Source of the DNA: Nitratidesulfovibrio termitidis HI1
GTDB taxonomy: Bacteria; Desulfobacterota; Desulfovibrionia; Desulfovibrionales; Desulfovibrionaceae
Length of the DNA: 64,000 nucleotides
Direction: 5' to 3'
Assembly: GCF_000504305.1 (NCBI RefSeq)
Contig: NZ_KI632512.1
Location: 1,362,250-1,426,249 of the forward strand
Shown: positions 9,660-19,861 of the stretch, piece after piece
How the letters are laid out: each line of letters starts with the position of its first letter
Position numbering within the stretch: position 1 is the first letter of the stretch
Translations under genes and position numbers: made by a program
Notes under the pieces: model-generated
Told to the model about the DNA's origin: nothing
What the model saw: the letters and a program-made list of their open reading frames with translations, nothing else
The model's database searches: none

Positions 9660-10037
9660 CTAGCGCTTGCCGTCCTTGTGCCGGGTCTTGGCCTCGGTGC
9701 GTTCGGGGTTGCCCGCCAGATGCCGGTGGCGCTTCATGGCCATCCGGGCGAAGTCACCCGCGATGCGGGGCAGGTCGGAATCGCGCCAGACGTCCGCGAA
9801 TCCCGGCAGCGCGCGCACCGGTGGCGCCAGTACGAAATCTTCGGTCGCGTCCGGTGTCAGGGTCACGTCGTCATGGCGCACCGCCCCCGCCGCGCCCAGG
9901 GCGTCGGACAACAGCGTGGCCGTGGTTTCGGCGAAGAACCTGCGCACCTCCTCGGGCGATTCGGCGCGGTCCAGCCGTTCCCGAAAGCCGGGCAACTGCG
10001 CCTGCTCCAGCCGGGTGAACGAAACCTGTCGGGTCAT
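9660..10037 (-). CDS. Conserved-looking hypothetical protein, 125 aa
   Basis: This soluble protein has a charged N-terminal helical region (about 5-45, RLEQAQLPGFRERLDRAESP), a central segment and a strongly basic C-terminus (KRHRHLAGNPERTEAKTRHK). There is no membrane segment or Cys motif. The ATG at 10037 is preceded by GGAGGTG with 4-nt spacing, which argues that it is translated. It stands alone, convergent with corA and divergent from the chemoreceptor. I do not recognise a family; the basic tail would suit nucleic-acid binding, but that is a guess. Confidence 0.65.
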   Translation of the reverse strand: MTRQVSFTRLEQAQLPGFRERLDRAESPEEVRRFFAETTATLLSDALGAAGAVRHDDVTLTPDATEDFVLAPPVRALPGFADVWRDSDLPRIAGDFARMAMKRHRHLAGNPERTEAKTRHKDGKR

Positions 10038-10071
10038 GGGCACCTCCTTGCCGGGGCCGCCGTGACGAAGA

Positions 10072-10111
10072 AAGACGGCGGACGCGCGGCCCCCGAAGGG
10101 TCCGCCGTCTT
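10072..10111. repeat. 11-bp inverted repeat between divergent genes
   Basis: AAGACGGCGGA (10072-10082) pairs perfectly with TCCGCCGTCTT (10101-10111). Read on the minus strand the stem is followed by TCTTC. It looks like an intrinsic terminator pointing toward the 9660-10037 gene, about 35 bp before that gene's start, so an attenuator is possible. Confidence 0.55.
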
Positions 10112-10305
10112 GCCCCCAGCCTAGCAGAAATGCCCCCCTGCGCAAGCACGCCACGGGCGCCGCGCCTGCAACGCGGGCCGCGCCCCACACCCGTGCCGCC
10201 CCCCCGGCGCATTGTTATAATTCAGCCCCCATCGGCGGGCGGATACGCTTGTCCGGCTTGCGCCCCACTCTGCCCCGCGCACGCCACACCACAGCGGAGT
10301 ATCCC

Positions 10306-12198
10306 ATGTCCCATCCCGCCCCCGCCCCAGTCACGCCGCCCTCCATGTCCGCACCTGCCGCCCCCCGCTTCGAAGCGGGTGTCGCGTTGCGCATCATCGC
10401 CCTGGCCACGTTCATCGCCCTGTTGTTCATGATCGCCATCCTGGGCGGATTCCTGCCACAGGTTCGCGCAGACGCACTCCGGGCCAGGCAGGAAGAACTG
10501 CACCACCTGGTGCAGACGGCCATGAAGCTGGTGGAGGGGCTGGACGCAAAGGCCAGCCGGGGCGAACTGCCCCCTGACGAAGCCAGGCGGCGCGCCGCCG
10601 ATACCCTTCGCCAGATGCGCTACGGCAATGGCGATTACTTCTGGATCAACGACGACCGCACTCCCTACCCCACCATGGTCATGCACCCCACCGCCCCCGC
10701 GCTGGAGGGCCAGACGCTGGACAAGCCCGCCTACAACCGGGCCACCCACTGGCGGGCCGCCCCCGGAGCCCCGGCAACAGACTATCCCGGCGGCAACCGC
10801 AACCTGTTCCTGGCCTTCGTGGACGTGGCGCACCAGCGCGGCGAAGGGCTGGTGGCCTACGTGTGGCCCAAGCCGAAACAGGGCGGCGGCGTGACCGAGC
10901 AGACCTACCCCAAGGAATCGTACATCGCCTACTACAAGCCGTGGGGATGGATCATCGGCACCGGAGTATACGTGGATGATCTGGAGGCGGAAGCGGACGG
11001 CCTGCGCAACATGGTGCTGGCGGTTACCGCCGCCATTCTCGCCGTGGGTTGCGTGCTGACGCTGCTGGTCACAAGGTCCGTGCGCACACCGCTGCACGCA
11101 CTGGTGGCCTATGCCCGCGCCGTTGCGGCGGGAGATCTGGATGCCCAGCCACGCGGCACATTCCGCGCCGAGTTGCGCGGGCTGAAGCAATCCATCGCCA
11201 GCATGGTGGAATCGCTACGCATGCGCATCGAAGAGGCCCGTTCGCGCACCGACGAGGCTGCCGAGCATGCCAGGCGCGCGCAAGCCGCCACCGCCGAGGC
11301 CGAAGCGGCCCGGGTGCGGGCGGAGCAGGCCCGGCGCGACGGCATGCAGGAGGCAGCAGGCATGCTGGAAGGCATCGCCGCCGCCATCGTCGACGTGGCG
11401 GACACCGTGGGGCGCCAGGTCAGCCTTGCGGGCGGCGGAGCGGACGCCCAGAAGACGCGCGTTGCCGAAAGCTCGCACGCCATGGAACGCATGGACGCCG
11501 CCGTGGCGGGCATGGCTGGCGGGGCGGCGGACGCCGCCAACACAGCCGACGACGCCCAGGCCAAGGCGCGCGAGGGGGCCGAGGGCGTACAGCGGGTCAA
11601 GGAGGCCGTGGTCCGCGTGGAAAAAGGCGCGGCCAGCCTGCACGCGAGCATGGCCGACCTTTCGCGCAAGGCCGAAAGCATTGGCGGCATCATGGCCGTG
11701 ATCAGCGACATTGCCGACCAGACCAACCTTCTGGCGCTGAACGCGGCCATCGAGGCGGCCCGCGCCGGGGATGCCGGGCGTGGCTTTGCCGTGGTGGCCG
11801 ACGAGGTGCGCAAACTGGCGGAAAAGACCATGAACGCCACGCGCGAGGTGGGCGAAGCCATTCGGGCCATCCAGGAAGGCACGACGGCCAGCGCGCGCCA
11901 GGTGGACACCGCCGTGGAGGCGGTGACCCAGGCCAATGCCCAGGCGGATACCGCCGGAAGCTCATTGGACGAAATCGTGCGGCTGGCTTCCGGCGTGTCC
12001 GCCCAGGTGCGCGCCGTGGCCACGTCGGGCCAGGAACAGGCGGCGGTCAGCGCGGACATCGTGCGTTCGCTGGGCGACGTCACCACCATCAGCGAAGACA
12101 CCGCCCAGGCCATGCGCGACGCGGAACGTTCGCTGGACGACCTGAACACCGAGGCGCAACGCCTTGGCGACCTCGTCGCGCGGTTCAAGGAAGGGTAG
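10306..12198 (+). CDS. Methyl-accepting chemotaxis protein with periplasmic single-Cache sensor
   Basis: This is a 630-residue chemoreceptor. A membrane helix (about 24-48) leads into a periplasmic Cache domain of the sCache_2 type (about 50-230), recognisable from GDYFWINDD, a HP motif and [15 protein letters not shown] second membrane helix follows (about 236-257), then HAMP and a long coiled-coil signalling domain. Its tip, [20 protein letters not shown], is at about residue 466 and binds CheA/CheW. sCache_2 receptors often sense small organic acids, but the ligand here is unknown. The start at 10306 has CGGAG 6 nt upstream. It is a single-gene unit facing a convergent gene. Confidence 0.93.
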   Translation: MSHPAPAPVTPPSMSAPAAPRFEAGVALRIIALATFIALLFMIAILGGFLPQVRADALRARQEELHHLVQTAMKLVEGLDAKASRGELPPDEARRRAADTLRQMRYGNGDYFWINDDRTPYPTMVMHPTAPALEGQTLDKPAYNRATHWRAAPGAPATDYPGGNRNLFLAFVDVAHQRGEGLVAYVWPKPKQGGGVTEQTYPKESYIAYYKPWGWIIGTGVYVDDLEAEADGLRNMVLAVTAAILAVGCVLTLLVTRSVRTPLHALVAYARAVAAGDLDAQPRGTFRAELRGLKQSIASMVESLRMRIEEARSRTDEAAEHARRAQAATAEAEAARVRAEQARRDGMQEAAGMLEGIAAAIVDVADTVGRQVSLAGGGADAQKTRVAESSHAMERMDAAVAGMAGGAADAANTADDAQAKAREGAEGVQRVKEAVVRVEKGAASLHASMADLSRKAESIGGIMAVISDIADQTNLLALNAAIEAARAGDAGRGFAVVADEVRKLAEKTMNATREVGEAIRAIQEGTTASARQVDTAVEAVTQANAQADTAGSSLDEIVRLASGVSAQVRAVATSGQEQAAVSADIVRSLGDVTTISEDTAQAMRDAERSLDDLNTEAQRLGDLVARFKEG

Positions 12199-12330
12199 CA
12201 TCGGCGCAGGCCAGGCGGCCCTGGCCTGCAACATGCCCACGCCCCCGGAGGGTCCGTCGCCGTGCCCCGACGCAGCAGAAACGCCCCCAGGGGAGGGACG
12301 TGCACGCCGAACCGGAAAGGCCGCCCGGTG

Positions 12331-12442
12331 CGCCAGTACGCCAGTACGCCGGTACGCCAGTGCGCCGGTGCGCCAGTACGCCGGTACGCCAGTGCGCCAG
12401 TACGCCGGTGCGCCAGTACGCCAGTACGCCAGTACGCCAGTA
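12331..12442. repeat. 8-bp tandem repeat array, 14 units
   Basis: Fourteen uninterrupted copies of CGCC(A/G)GT(A/G) run head to tail between two convergent genes, 133 bp after the chemoreceptor stop and 26 bp before the stop of the minus-strand gene. Variation is confined to positions 5 and 8 of the unit. There are no spacers, so it is not CRISPR. Because 8 is not a multiple of 3, the array reads open in every frame as a pseudo-protein repeat. Confidence 0.95.
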
Positions 12443-12468
12443 CGGAGGTCGCGGCAGGCGCGGCAGCT

Positions 12469-13479
12469 TCAGCGTGTGCAGCGGTCGATCATGTCCCAGA
12501 ACTGGCGGGCGATGGCGTCCGGGCTGAAGACGGAACGCAGGGAAAGGATGCGTTCGAGTCCACAGGTCCACTCCTCCTTGCCGAAGGTGTCGCGCGCCTT
12601 GCGCATGTAGCGCAGCACCACGTCTTCGGAAATATCCTCGTGGATCAGGTAGGGGTAGTCCTCTCCCAGAAAATGCAGCGCGTCGCCGTCGTCCTTGTGG
12701 ACCAGCATGTTCACGCCGCAGGTGGCTGCGATGATGCCCTTCATGAACGGCTTGAACACGCGTTCACCCATCTGCGGGCGCACCGCGTAGTGGAAGTTGG
12801 CGTCGTTGAGGCGCCTGTACCAGTCGTGGTTGGGCACGTCGCGGGTATCGGTATACACGATGCCCAGCGTGTCCCTGATGGCGTCGAACAGCAGCAGGTT
12901 CTTGGGAGCGCCGAAGTAGTACGGCGCGAACCTGTCCGTGGGAGGCGACACCTGCCCGATGCGCGGGTCGGTGCAGTGGGCCACGAAATAAACCGGAACC
13001 TGCGGGCATTCCTGCGCATAGTATTCGTAAGCCTTCTGCGAACAGCAGATGATGCCGTCGTAGAATTCGGTGCGGCCCGGCTTGGGCCCGCCGTCGATGA
13101 TGTCCACCAGCAGGATGTTGCCGTTGCGCTTGAACTGCCGCAGCAACCGCTTGCGGTTGATGATGTTCTTGTGCGCGATGACGATGGAATTCCTGATGGT
13201 CTTGAGGTTGGTGCACCCGATGTCGTGCCCCTCGCCGCCGCGCCTGGACACCAGATCGGCATGCATGAAGGTGCGCATCAGCACGCTGGGCGAGCACTGG
13301 TCCACATGGCGCATCACGGCGGCGTCGGCCATGTCGAAACCATCGTACACGTCATGGTACAGCCGCGCGAAACCGCGCCACAGCAACGACCGCTGGCGAT
13401 GGATGTCACCCCGGATGTTGACGGTCACGCGGTTGCAGTGCGTCTTGACCTCTTTTTCGAACACGAAGACGATATTCAT
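12469..13479 (-). CDS. Glycosyltransferase-like protein (GT-B style), function uncertain
   Basis: This is a 336-residue soluble protein. The start MNIVFVFEKE, the middle segment ending in YYFGAPKNLLLFDAI, and a late KPFMKGIIAATCGVNMLV followed by LGEDYPYLI resemble the second half of GT-B glycosyltransferases that work on surface polysaccharide. The classical EX7E motif is not obvious, so the assignment rests on overall pattern. The start is uncertain: 13479 has GGTG about 7 nt upstream, while 13491 and 13501 are in-frame alternatives. It lies downstream of ettA on the same strand, about 180 bp away, with an inverted repeat between them. Confidence 0.55.
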   Translation of the reverse strand: MNIVFVFEKEVKTHCNRVTVNIRGDIHRQRSLLWRGFARLYHDVYDGFDMADAAVMRHVDQCSPSVLMRTFMHADLVSRRGGEGHDIGCTNLKTIRNSIVIAHKNIINRKRLLRQFKRNGNILLVDIIDGGPKPGRTEFYDGIICCSQKAYEYYAQECPQVPVYFVAHCTDPRIGQVSPPTDRFAPYYFGAPKNLLLFDAIRDTLGIVYTDTRDVPNHDWYRRLNDANFHYAVRPQMGERVFKPFMKGIIAATCGVNMLVHKDDGDALHFLGEDYPYLIHEDISEDVVLRYMRKARDTFGKEEWTCGLERILSLRSVFSPDAIARQFWDMIDRCTR

Positions 13480-13568
13480 GCTTTTCACCATGTTGACGCA
13501 TAACATCCGGGTCCGGCGTGCCGCACCGCCCGGAACGTTCCGGACGGCCCCCGCCGTTTCATCCGCAT

Positions 13569-13613
13569 GCAGCCGCCATTCCGGGCCGCCGTGGCGTCCG
13601 TAATGGCGGCTGC
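13569..13613 (-). terminator. 12-bp inverted repeat between ettA and the glycosyltransferase-like gene
   Basis: GCAGCCGCCATT (13569-13580) and AATGGCGGCTGC (13602-13613) pair perfectly over a 21-nt loop. It follows the ettA stop by 50 bp in the minus direction. No T-run follows, so it may be a Rho-assisted terminator or an mRNA-stabilising hairpin. Confidence 0.5.
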
Positions 13614-13662
13614 CACCAGACTTCTTCAAACCGCACGGGGCAGGTGAACCCAGTTTCGTCCT

Positions 13663-15345
13663 CTAGCGGGTCAGCTTGCGGAACTTGATCCGGTGCGGCG
13701 TGTCGGCGTCCTTGCCCAGACGCTTCTTGCGGTCTTCTTCGTATTCCGAATAGTTGCCGTCAAAGAACACCACGCTGGAATCCCCTTCGAAGGCCAGGAT
13801 GTGCGTGGCGATGCGGTCCAGGAACCAGCGGTCGTGGCTGATAACCAGCACGCAGCCCGCGAAGTTCTCTATGCCGTCTTCCAGCGCCCGCATGGTGTTC
13901 ACGTCGAGGTCGTTGGTGGGTTCGTCAAGCAGGATGACGTTGGCGTTGGACTTCAGCATGCGGGCCAGGTGCACCCGGTTGCGTTCGCCGCCGGACAGCA
14001 CGTCCACCTTCTTCTGCTGGTCCTGGCCCATCAGGTTGAAGCGCGAGCAGTAGGCGCGGGCGTTCACCTCGCGGGTGCCCAGCTTGACCGTCTCGTAGCC
14101 TTCGCTGATCACCTCGTACACGGTCTTGCCGGCTTCCAGCGAATCGCGGTTCTGGTCCACGAAGGCCACCTGCACGGTATCGCCCACCTTCAGTTCGCCC
14201 GCGTCGGGCGTTTCAACGCCCGCCAGCATCTTGAACAGGGTGGTCTTGCCCGCGCCGTTGGGGCCGATGATGCCCACGATGGCCCCGGCGGGGATGAGGA
14301 AGTCCACGCCTTCCATCAGCAGCCGGTCGCCCAGCGACTTGGCGAGCCCGGTGGCCTCGAAGACCACCTTGCCCAGCCGCGGTCCCGGCGGAATGTAGAT
14401 TTCCAGGTCCGGGGCGCGCTTTTCGCTTTCGTGGCTCAGCATGGCCTCGTAGGCGTTGATGCGCGCCTTGCCCTTGGCGTGGCGGCCCTTGGGCGACATG
14501 CGAATCCACTCCAGTTCGCGCTGGAGGGTCTTCTGGCGCTCCACCTCGGACTTTTCTTCCTGTTGCAGGCGCTTTTCCTTCTGCTCCAGCCACGAGGAAT
14601 AGTTGCCCTTCCACGGAATGCCGCGCCCGCGATCCAGTTCAAGAATCCAGCCCGCCACGTTGTCGAGGAAGTAACGGTCGTGGGTGACGGCGATGACCGT
14701 GCCGGGGAAGGTCTGGAGGAAGCGTTCCAGCCAGGCCACGGATTCGGCGTCCAGGTGGTTGGTGGGTTCGTCCAGCAGCAGGATGTCGGGGCTTTGCAGC
14801 AGCAGGCGGCACAGGGCCACACGGCGGCGTTCACCGCCCGAGATGACCGACACGGAGGTGTCGCCGGGGGGGCAGCGCAGGGCGTCCATGGCCATTTCAA
14901 GGCGGGCGTCCAGGTCCCAGGCGCCCTTGGCGTCCATCTGTTCCTGCACCTTGCCCTGGCGCTCGATGAGCGCGTCCATCTCGTCCGGCTCCATGGGCTC
15001 GGCGAACCTGGCGTTAATCTCTTCGAATTCCTTCACGAGATCCACGATCTCCTGCACGCCTTCTTCCACCACTTCGCGCACGGTGCGGGTTTCGTCCACC
15101 AGCGGCTCCTGCTCCAGGTAGCCGATGGTGAAGCCCGGCGCGAGCACGGTCTTGCCATCGAAGTTGGGGTCCACCCCGGCCAGGATCTTCAGCAGCGACG
15201 ACTTGCCCGAGCCGTTCAGGCCCAGCACGCCGATCTTGGCGCCGTAGAAGTAGGAGAGGGAAATGTCCTTCAGCACCTCGCGCTGGCCGTGGCGCTTGGT
15301 GACGCGGATCATCGAATAGATGATCTTGTCCGGTTCGTTGCTCAT
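13663..15345 (-). CDS. ettA: Energy-dependent translational throttle protein EttA (ABC-F ATPase)
   Basis: This is a 560-residue cytoplasmic ABC-F protein, matching EttA length. Two ABC domains have Walker A motifs GLNGSGKSS (about residue 42) and GPNGAGKTT. Their signatures are [15 protein letters not shown] and [15 protein letters not shown], and both have DEPTN Walker B regions ([16 protein letters not shown]). The charged linker between them carries the arm-type insertion. There are no membrane segments. EttA binds the ribosomal E site and gates the first elongation step according to ATP/ADP status. The start at 15345 has AAGGTGG upstream; the frame stays open further back but without a ribosome site. 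Confidence 0.93.
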   Translation of the reverse strand: MSNEPDKIIYSMIRVTKRHGQREVLKDISLSYFYGAKIGVLGLNGSGKSSLLKILAGVDPNFDGKTVLAPGFTIGYLEQEPLVDETRTVREVVEEGVQEIVDLVKEFEEINARFAEPMEPDEMDALIERQGKVQEQMDAKGAWDLDARLEMAMDALRCPPGDTSVSVISGGERRRVALCRLLLQSPDILLLDEPTNHLDAESVAWLERFLQTFPGTVIAVTHDRYFLDNVAGWILELDRGRGIPWKGNYSSWLEQKEKRLQQEEKSEVERQKTLQRELEWIRMSPKGRHAKGKARINAYEAMLSHESEKRAPDLEIYIPPGPRLGKVVFEATGLAKSLGDRLLMEGVDFLIPAGAIVGIIGPNGAGKTTLFKMLAGVETPDAGELKVGDTVQVAFVDQNRDSLEAGKTVYEVISEGYETVKLGTREVNARAYCSRFNLMGQDQQKKVDVLSGGERNRVHLARMLKSNANVILLDEPTNDLDVNTMRALEDGIENFAGCVLVISHDRWFLDRIATHILAFEGDSSVVFFDGNYSEYEEDRKKRLGKDADTPHRIKFRKLTR

Positions 15346-15836
15346 TGGTCCACCTTTCGGGGTTGTTGTCTGGTCGGGATTGCGGGCCGGTATCCGCCCG
15401 CCGTATGCTGGCCGGGGCGCGCCGGGCACGGGGTGCGCCCATTTCAAGGGCACATGCGGTGCGGACGCCGCACGGGCGGCAAGGCGGAAACGGCCCTGCT
15501 CGCAGTGTTCGCGGTGTCGCCGTGTTCGGGGGTATGCCGACGAAGCGCGGCCCTTGTGCTTTTGCAGACCACAGGGATTTTGTCCAGTGCGCGGGCGCGC
15601 GCGGGGCGGGTCTGCCCCCCTGCCGTTCCGGAAACATTCATGGTACGCTGTCCGGCGTGACGCCCGTCACGGCGCAGGGCCGCACCCGGTTTTACCTTGG
15701 CGATACGGCTGGCCCTGACGGCACGCCCCTGAGAGCGCGACCGGCCCTGACGGCACGCCTGGCCCAACGTTTCCGGCCAGACGCCAGATGCCGCGCCGGG
15801 TACACGACACTCACACGAAACCCCACGGGAGGCCCC

Positions 15837-17432
15837 ATGCATCTCGCCCCGTCCACATCCATACATGATCTTGTCGCCGAGCACCCCTACATCATCGACG
15901 TGCTGGCTGACTTTGCCCCCGCCTTCGCCAAGCTGAAAAACCCGCTGCTGCGCAACACGCTGGGCCGGGTGGCCACCTTGCAGCAGGCGGCGGACATTGC
16001 CGGGCTGGAGGTCAACGGCCTGATGTTGCACATCGCGCGCGGGGTGCTGGACCATTCCAGCGAGGCGGTGACCATCATCCCCAAGGGCGCGCCCGGCACG
16101 ACCGCAAAGCCCGGTCCCAAACCCGCTGCCGAAACCGGGGCATCGCCCTGCGCCACCACCTGCGGCACGCCCTGCGATGCCGGACAGGCGCCCGCGTCCG
16201 GCTCGCCCCTTTCCGACGCCGCGCGCATGGACACCCTGAAGGACCTCATCCGCGAACTGCACGCCGGGGCGGACCCGGCGGCGCTGAAGGCCCGCTTTGC
16301 CGCCGCCGTGGGCGACATTTCCGGCGGGGACATTGCCCGGCTGGAACAGGCCATGGTGGCCGAGGGCCTGCCGGAGGCCGAGATAAAGCGTCTGTGTTCG
16401 CTGCACGTGGACCTGTTCAAGGGGGCGCTGGACGAGGCCCCGGCGGTTTCCGCGCCCGCCGGGCACCCGGTGCGCACCTACATGGACGAGAACGCCAAGG
16501 CCATGGAACTGGCCGACGAGATCATCTCGCAGGTGGACCGCATGCACCGCACCCCCGGCGACCGCACCTCGCCCATCGACGAGATGGCTTGGTCGTTCAG
16601 CAGCCGCTACGTAAAGGAACTGCTGGAAGACCTGGCCCGCATGGAGGTGCACTACACCCGCAAGGAAAACCAGCTGTTCCCCCTGCTGGAAGAAAACGGC
16701 ATAGAAGCCCCGCCCAAGGTCATGTGGGAAGTGCACGACGACATCCGCGGGCTGTTCAAGGCCGCCCGCACGGCCATGGAAAACCTGGCCGCCACGGCAG
16801 CCGCGCTGGCCGCGCGCGATGCGGCGGAAGCCGTGAAGGATATGGCGTACAAGGAAGAAAAGGTGCTCTTTCCCATGGCCCTTGATTCGCTGACGGAAGC
16901 CCAATGGGCGCGGGTGCGCCACGGCGAGGACGAAATAGGCTACGCGTGGGTGACGCCCGGCGACGAATGGACCCCCCAGGCGGCCAGTCACGCGGATGCC
17001 ACCGCCAGCCCGGCCCGCGGCACGCAACTGGTGCAACTGGATACCGGCGCGCTGGCCCCCAACGTGCTCAACCAGATGCTGCGCAGCCTGCCCGTGGACC
17101 TCAGCTTTGTGGATGCCGAGGACAGGGTGGCCTACTATTCCGACGTGCCGCACCGCATCTTTCCGCGTAGCGCGGCGGTTATCGGGCGCAACGTGCGCAA
17201 CTGCCACCCGCCGAAATCCGTGCACATGGTCGAGGACATCCTGGCCAAGTTCAAGGCGGGCGAACGGGACACGGCGGAATTCTGGATCGAGCTTGGCGGA
17301 CGCTTCCTGCATATCCGCTACTTTGCGGTGCGCGACACCGATGGAACCTACCTTGGTTGCCTGGAAGTGTCGCAGGACGTCACGGACATCCGCGCCCTGA
17401 CCGGCCAGCGCCGCCTGCTGGAATGGAGCTGA
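15837..17432 (+). CDS. DUF1858-DUF438-hemerythrin-PAS sensor protein
   Basis: This is a 531-residue cytoplasmic protein. In order it has a DUF1858-like N-terminal domain (about 1-75, SIHDLVAEHPYIIDVLADF), a linker with four Cys (ASPCATTCGTPCDAG), DUF438 (about 125-215), a hemerythrin-like four-helix domain (about 215-375) and a PAS domain (about 395-525). The hemerythrin domain shows HRTPGDRT, EVHYTRKENQLFP, EVHDDI and YKEEKVLFP, which supply His/Glu iron ligands. Such proteins are thought to sense or buffer O2, NO or redox state in anaerobes. The PAS domain has no output domain, so signalling is probably by protein contact. GGGAGG sits 4 nt before ATG 15837. A strong terminator follows. Confidence 0.88.
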   Translation: MHLAPSTSIHDLVAEHPYIIDVLADFAPAFAKLKNPLLRNTLGRVATLQQAADIAGLEVNGLMLHIARGVLDHSSEAVTIIPKGAPGTTAKPGPKPAAETGASPCATTCGTPCDAGQAPASGSPLSDAARMDTLKDLIRELHAGADPAALKARFAAAVGDISGGDIARLEQAMVAEGLPEAEIKRLCSLHVDLFKGALDEAPAVSAPAGHPVRTYMDENAKAMELADEIISQVDRMHRTPGDRTSPIDEMAWSFSSRYVKELLEDLARMEVHYTRKENQLFPLLEENGIEAPPKVMWEVHDDIRGLFKAARTAMENLAATAAALAARDAAEAVKDMAYKEEKVLFPMALDSLTEAQWARVRHGEDEIGYAWVTPGDEWTPQAASHADATASPARGTQLVQLDTGALAPNVLNQMLRSLPVDLSFVDAEDRVAYYSDVPHRIFPRSAAVIGRNVRNCHPPKSVHMVEDILAKFKAGERDTAEFWIELGGRFLHIRYFAVRDTDGTYLGCLEVSQDVTDIRALTGQRRLLEWS

Positions 17433-17496
17433 CGACAGTCAGTCTCAGAGGGTGGTGCCCACCCCCTGAAATCAGACGGGAACAACCGTAGTCACC

Positions 17497-17530
17497 AAAG
17501 GGTCCGGCGGGAAACCGCCGGGCCCTTTTC
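17497..17530 (+). terminator. Strong Rho-independent terminator
   Basis: A 14-bp stem (17497-17510 with 17515-17528, one G-U pair) closed by a GAAA tetraloop ends in CCCTTTTC. It ends the hemerythrin/PAS gene transcript. Confidence 0.9.
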
Positions 17531-17563
17531 GCGCCCCGCCGTGAAGAATCCTTGCGCATCGGC

Positions 17564-17590
17564 TAAAGTTGTGTCCTAGTCGACCGAAAA
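17564..17590 (+). promoter_or_regulatory. Sigma-28 (FliA)-type promoter of the PAS chemoreceptor
   Basis: TAAAGTTG (17564-17571), an 11-nt spacer and ACCGAAAA (17583-17590) match the flagellar consensus TAAAGTTT-N11-GCCGATAA at 7/8 and 6/8 positions. It is placed about 90 bp before the chemoreceptor start and downstream of a terminator, which is where the promoter should be. Confidence 0.7.
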
Positions 17591-17680
17591 AGTCCTGTAC
17601 GACCGTATGGTGCCCGCTTCCTGCCCTTGCCCGCAACGCACCGCCACAAACCTTTCTTCATCCCTGGGGGGGACCGTCTG

Positions 17681-19702
17681 ATGACCATACGCCAGAAACT
17701 TATCTATGGCCTCGGCACACTTACCCTGCTCAATCTGATCATGGGCGTGGCCATGGTGCTGGCTCTCGGCAACATCAATGATCTGGTGGACGAACTGATC
17801 TCCAAGCACGTGGAACTGGAAGAGACCGTGTACGCCATGCGTCACGATGTAAGCCAGCTGCGCCGCTACGAAAAGGACACCCTGCTCAACATCGCCAACG
17901 CCGAACGGCTGCGCGGCTACCTGCCCCGGCACGAAAAGGCCGCCACCGACCTTGCCGCGCACACCGATGCCGCCGAGCGCAAGCTGCGCACCATGCCGGA
18001 GCTGACCGACCTGCTGCGGCAGGTGTCCGCCATTCGCGCGCTGACCGGCCCGTATCTTTCCTCCTTCTCCACCCTGACGCGCGAAGCCCCCGCCGCCGGA
18101 CTTTCGGCCGAGCAGGCCAACATCCGCTTCGATGCCGGACGCGAACAGGCCCACAAGCTGGAACAATCCATCGACGAACTGACCAGGGCCACCATCGAGG
18201 CCACCCGCGAACATGCGGATGAAACCAACGCCACAGGCAACATGCTGCGCACCGGCGCCGCCGTGGCCTTTGCCGTGGCCGTGCTGCTGGGCGGCCTGCT
18301 GGCCGTGGGGCTGTACCGCACCATCCAGGCCCCGCTGGCGGCCCTGACCGACTTTGGCAGGCGCATCGCCGACGGCGACTTCGAGTACAAAAGCTCGTTC
18401 CGCTTCACGGCGGAAATGGGTCAGCTGCACGAAACCATCACCCACATGGTGGACGCCATCCGCGAACGGGTGGCCTACAACCGGGCCATCATCAACCGCG
18501 TGCCCGACCCCATCATCGTCACCGGCCCGCGCCGCAACATCCGCGCCCTGAACAGCGCGGCCTGCACCCTGCTGGGCCACGCCGAGGACGACCTGATCGG
18601 CAAGCCGCTGGGCAATTACCAGGGAGCAGACGTGTACGGCACGGAGCCTCCCATCGACCGTCTGGCCCGCACCGGCGAATCCGAAGCGCAACTGGACTTC
18701 ACCCGGCAACTGGGCGGCGAGACGCGCTACTTCCATTCCCGCGCGGCCACGGTGCGCAAGCCCGATGGCACGCTGGTGGGCTACATGGAAATCCGCCAGG
18801 ACATCACCGCCGTGAAACGCGGCGAAGCCGAGGCGCTGGAACGCAGCGAACGCATTGCCGGGGTGGCCCGTGACGCCGACGCCATAGCCACCACCGTGGC
18901 CGAAGCGGCCAGCCAGCTTTCCGACCGGGTGGGCGAGGCCGCGCGCGGGGCCGACAGGCAGTTGCAGCGCAGTTCCGAATCGGCCACGGCCATGGACGAA
19001 ATGGCCGCCACGGTGCGCGAGGTGGCCCGCAACGCCTCGGACACCAACCGCACCACGGCGGAAATGTCCGAACAGGCCCGGCAAGGCGCGGACATTGTGG
19101 AAAAGGTGGCCGCCGCCATCGAAGGGCTGGGCAGCCATTCGCGCGAACTGCGCAGCGAAATGGAAAAGCTGGGCACCCAGGCCAGCGACATCGGCAACGT
19201 GCTGGGGGTCATCAGCGACATTGCCGACCAGACCAACCTGCTGGCGCTGAACGCGGCCATCGAGGCGGCCCGCGCCGGGGACGCCGGGCGCGGCTTTGCC
19301 GTGGTGGCCGACGAGGTGCGCAAGCTGGCTGAAAAGACCATGAATGCCACCCGCGAGGTGGAGGCTGCCATCGGGGGCATCCAGCAGTCGGCCCGGCGCA
19401 GCGCCGAAGCCACCGACGTTGCCGTGCGCGGCGTGACCGACAGCCAGGCCCTGGCCAACGAGGCGGGCGGCATGTTGCAGGAAATAGTGCAGGCGGTGCA
19501 GCAGGCATCCGACCAGGTGAACTCCATCGCCACCGCCGCCGAACAACAGGCCGCCACCGGCGACGAGCTGAATCGCATCATCGCCGAGGTGAACGAAATC
19601 TCCGGCTCCACGGCCACGCGCATGTCCGAGGCGGAAGCCGCCATCGCCGAACTTTCGGCACAGGCTGCCGCCCTGCGGCGGCTGATGGATTCCATGAAGT
19701 GA
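17681..19702 (+). CDS. Methyl-accepting chemotaxis protein with cytoplasmic PAS domain
   Basis: This is a 673-residue chemoreceptor. A first membrane helix (about 8-28) is followed by a periplasmic four-helix-bundle-type sensor (about 30-188, charged and helical, no Cache motifs). Then come a second helix (about 190-212), HAMP, a PAS domain (about 265-385, [20 protein letters not shown]) and the signalling coiled coil with [20 protein letters not shown] at about 515. The PAS domain may add a redox or ligand input inside the cell. The start at 17681 has GGGGGGA upstream. Expression with the flagellar regulon is inferred from the sigma-28-like promoter. Confidence 0.93.
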   Translation: MTIRQKLIYGLGTLTLLNLIMGVAMVLALGNINDLVDELISKHVELEETVYAMRHDVSQLRRYEKDTLLNIANAERLRGYLPRHEKAATDLAAHTDAAERKLRTMPELTDLLRQVSAIRALTGPYLSSFSTLTREAPAAGLSAEQANIRFDAGREQAHKLEQSIDELTRATIEATREHADETNATGNMLRTGAAVAFAVAVLLGGLLAVGLYRTIQAPLAALTDFGRRIADGDFEYKSSFRFTAEMGQLHETITHMVDAIRERVAYNRAIINRVPDPIIVTGPRRNIRALNSAACTLLGHAEDDLIGKPLGNYQGADVYGTEPPIDRLARTGESEAQLDFTRQLGGETRYFHSRAATVRKPDGTLVGYMEIRQDITAVKRGEAEALERSERIAGVARDADAIATTVAEAASQLSDRVGEAARGADRQLQRSSESATAMDEMAATVREVARNASDTNRTTAEMSEQARQGADIVEKVAAAIEGLGSHSRELRSEMEKLGTQASDIGNVLGVISDIADQTNLLALNAAIEAARAGDAGRGFAVVADEVRKLAEKTMNATREVEAAIGGIQQSARRSAEATDVAVRGVTDSQALANEAGGMLQEIVQAVQQASDQVNSIATAAEQQAATGDELNRIIAEVNEISGSTATRMSEAEAAIAELSAQAAALRRLMDSMK

Positions 19703-19816
19703 TGAGAACGGTGTAATCAACGGGTGGAGGGGTGCGAAGGGCTGCCCGGCCCCGAAGACATCCGGTCAGTTCCGACGTCACAGCCCGGAAAGCGACGACA
19801 CCCACCAGTCGAACAC

Positions 19817-19843
19817 AAGGCCCCCGCATATGCCGGGGGCCTT
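19817..19843. terminator. Terminator at the end of the virion operon
   Basis: AAGGCCCCC (19817-19825) pairs with GGGGGCCTT (19835-19843), and the GCATATGC loop is itself partly paired. It sits 19 bp after the stop of the last minus-strand phage gene and 115 bp after the plus-strand chemoreceptor, so it may serve both. Confidence 0.75.
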
Positions 19844-19861
19844 GTCTCACGTTCCCCCCTG

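Noticed and set aside
12331-12442. CRISPR array
   Set aside because: The units are 8 bp with no spacers. The other arrays in the window also lack spacers, and no cas gene is present.
12262-13503. Long plus-strand open frame of 413 codons over the 8-bp repeats and opposite the glycosyltransferase-like gene
   Set aside because: It is open because the repeats lack stops and because it mirrors a real minus-strand gene in GC-rich DNA. It has no ribosome site and no domain.
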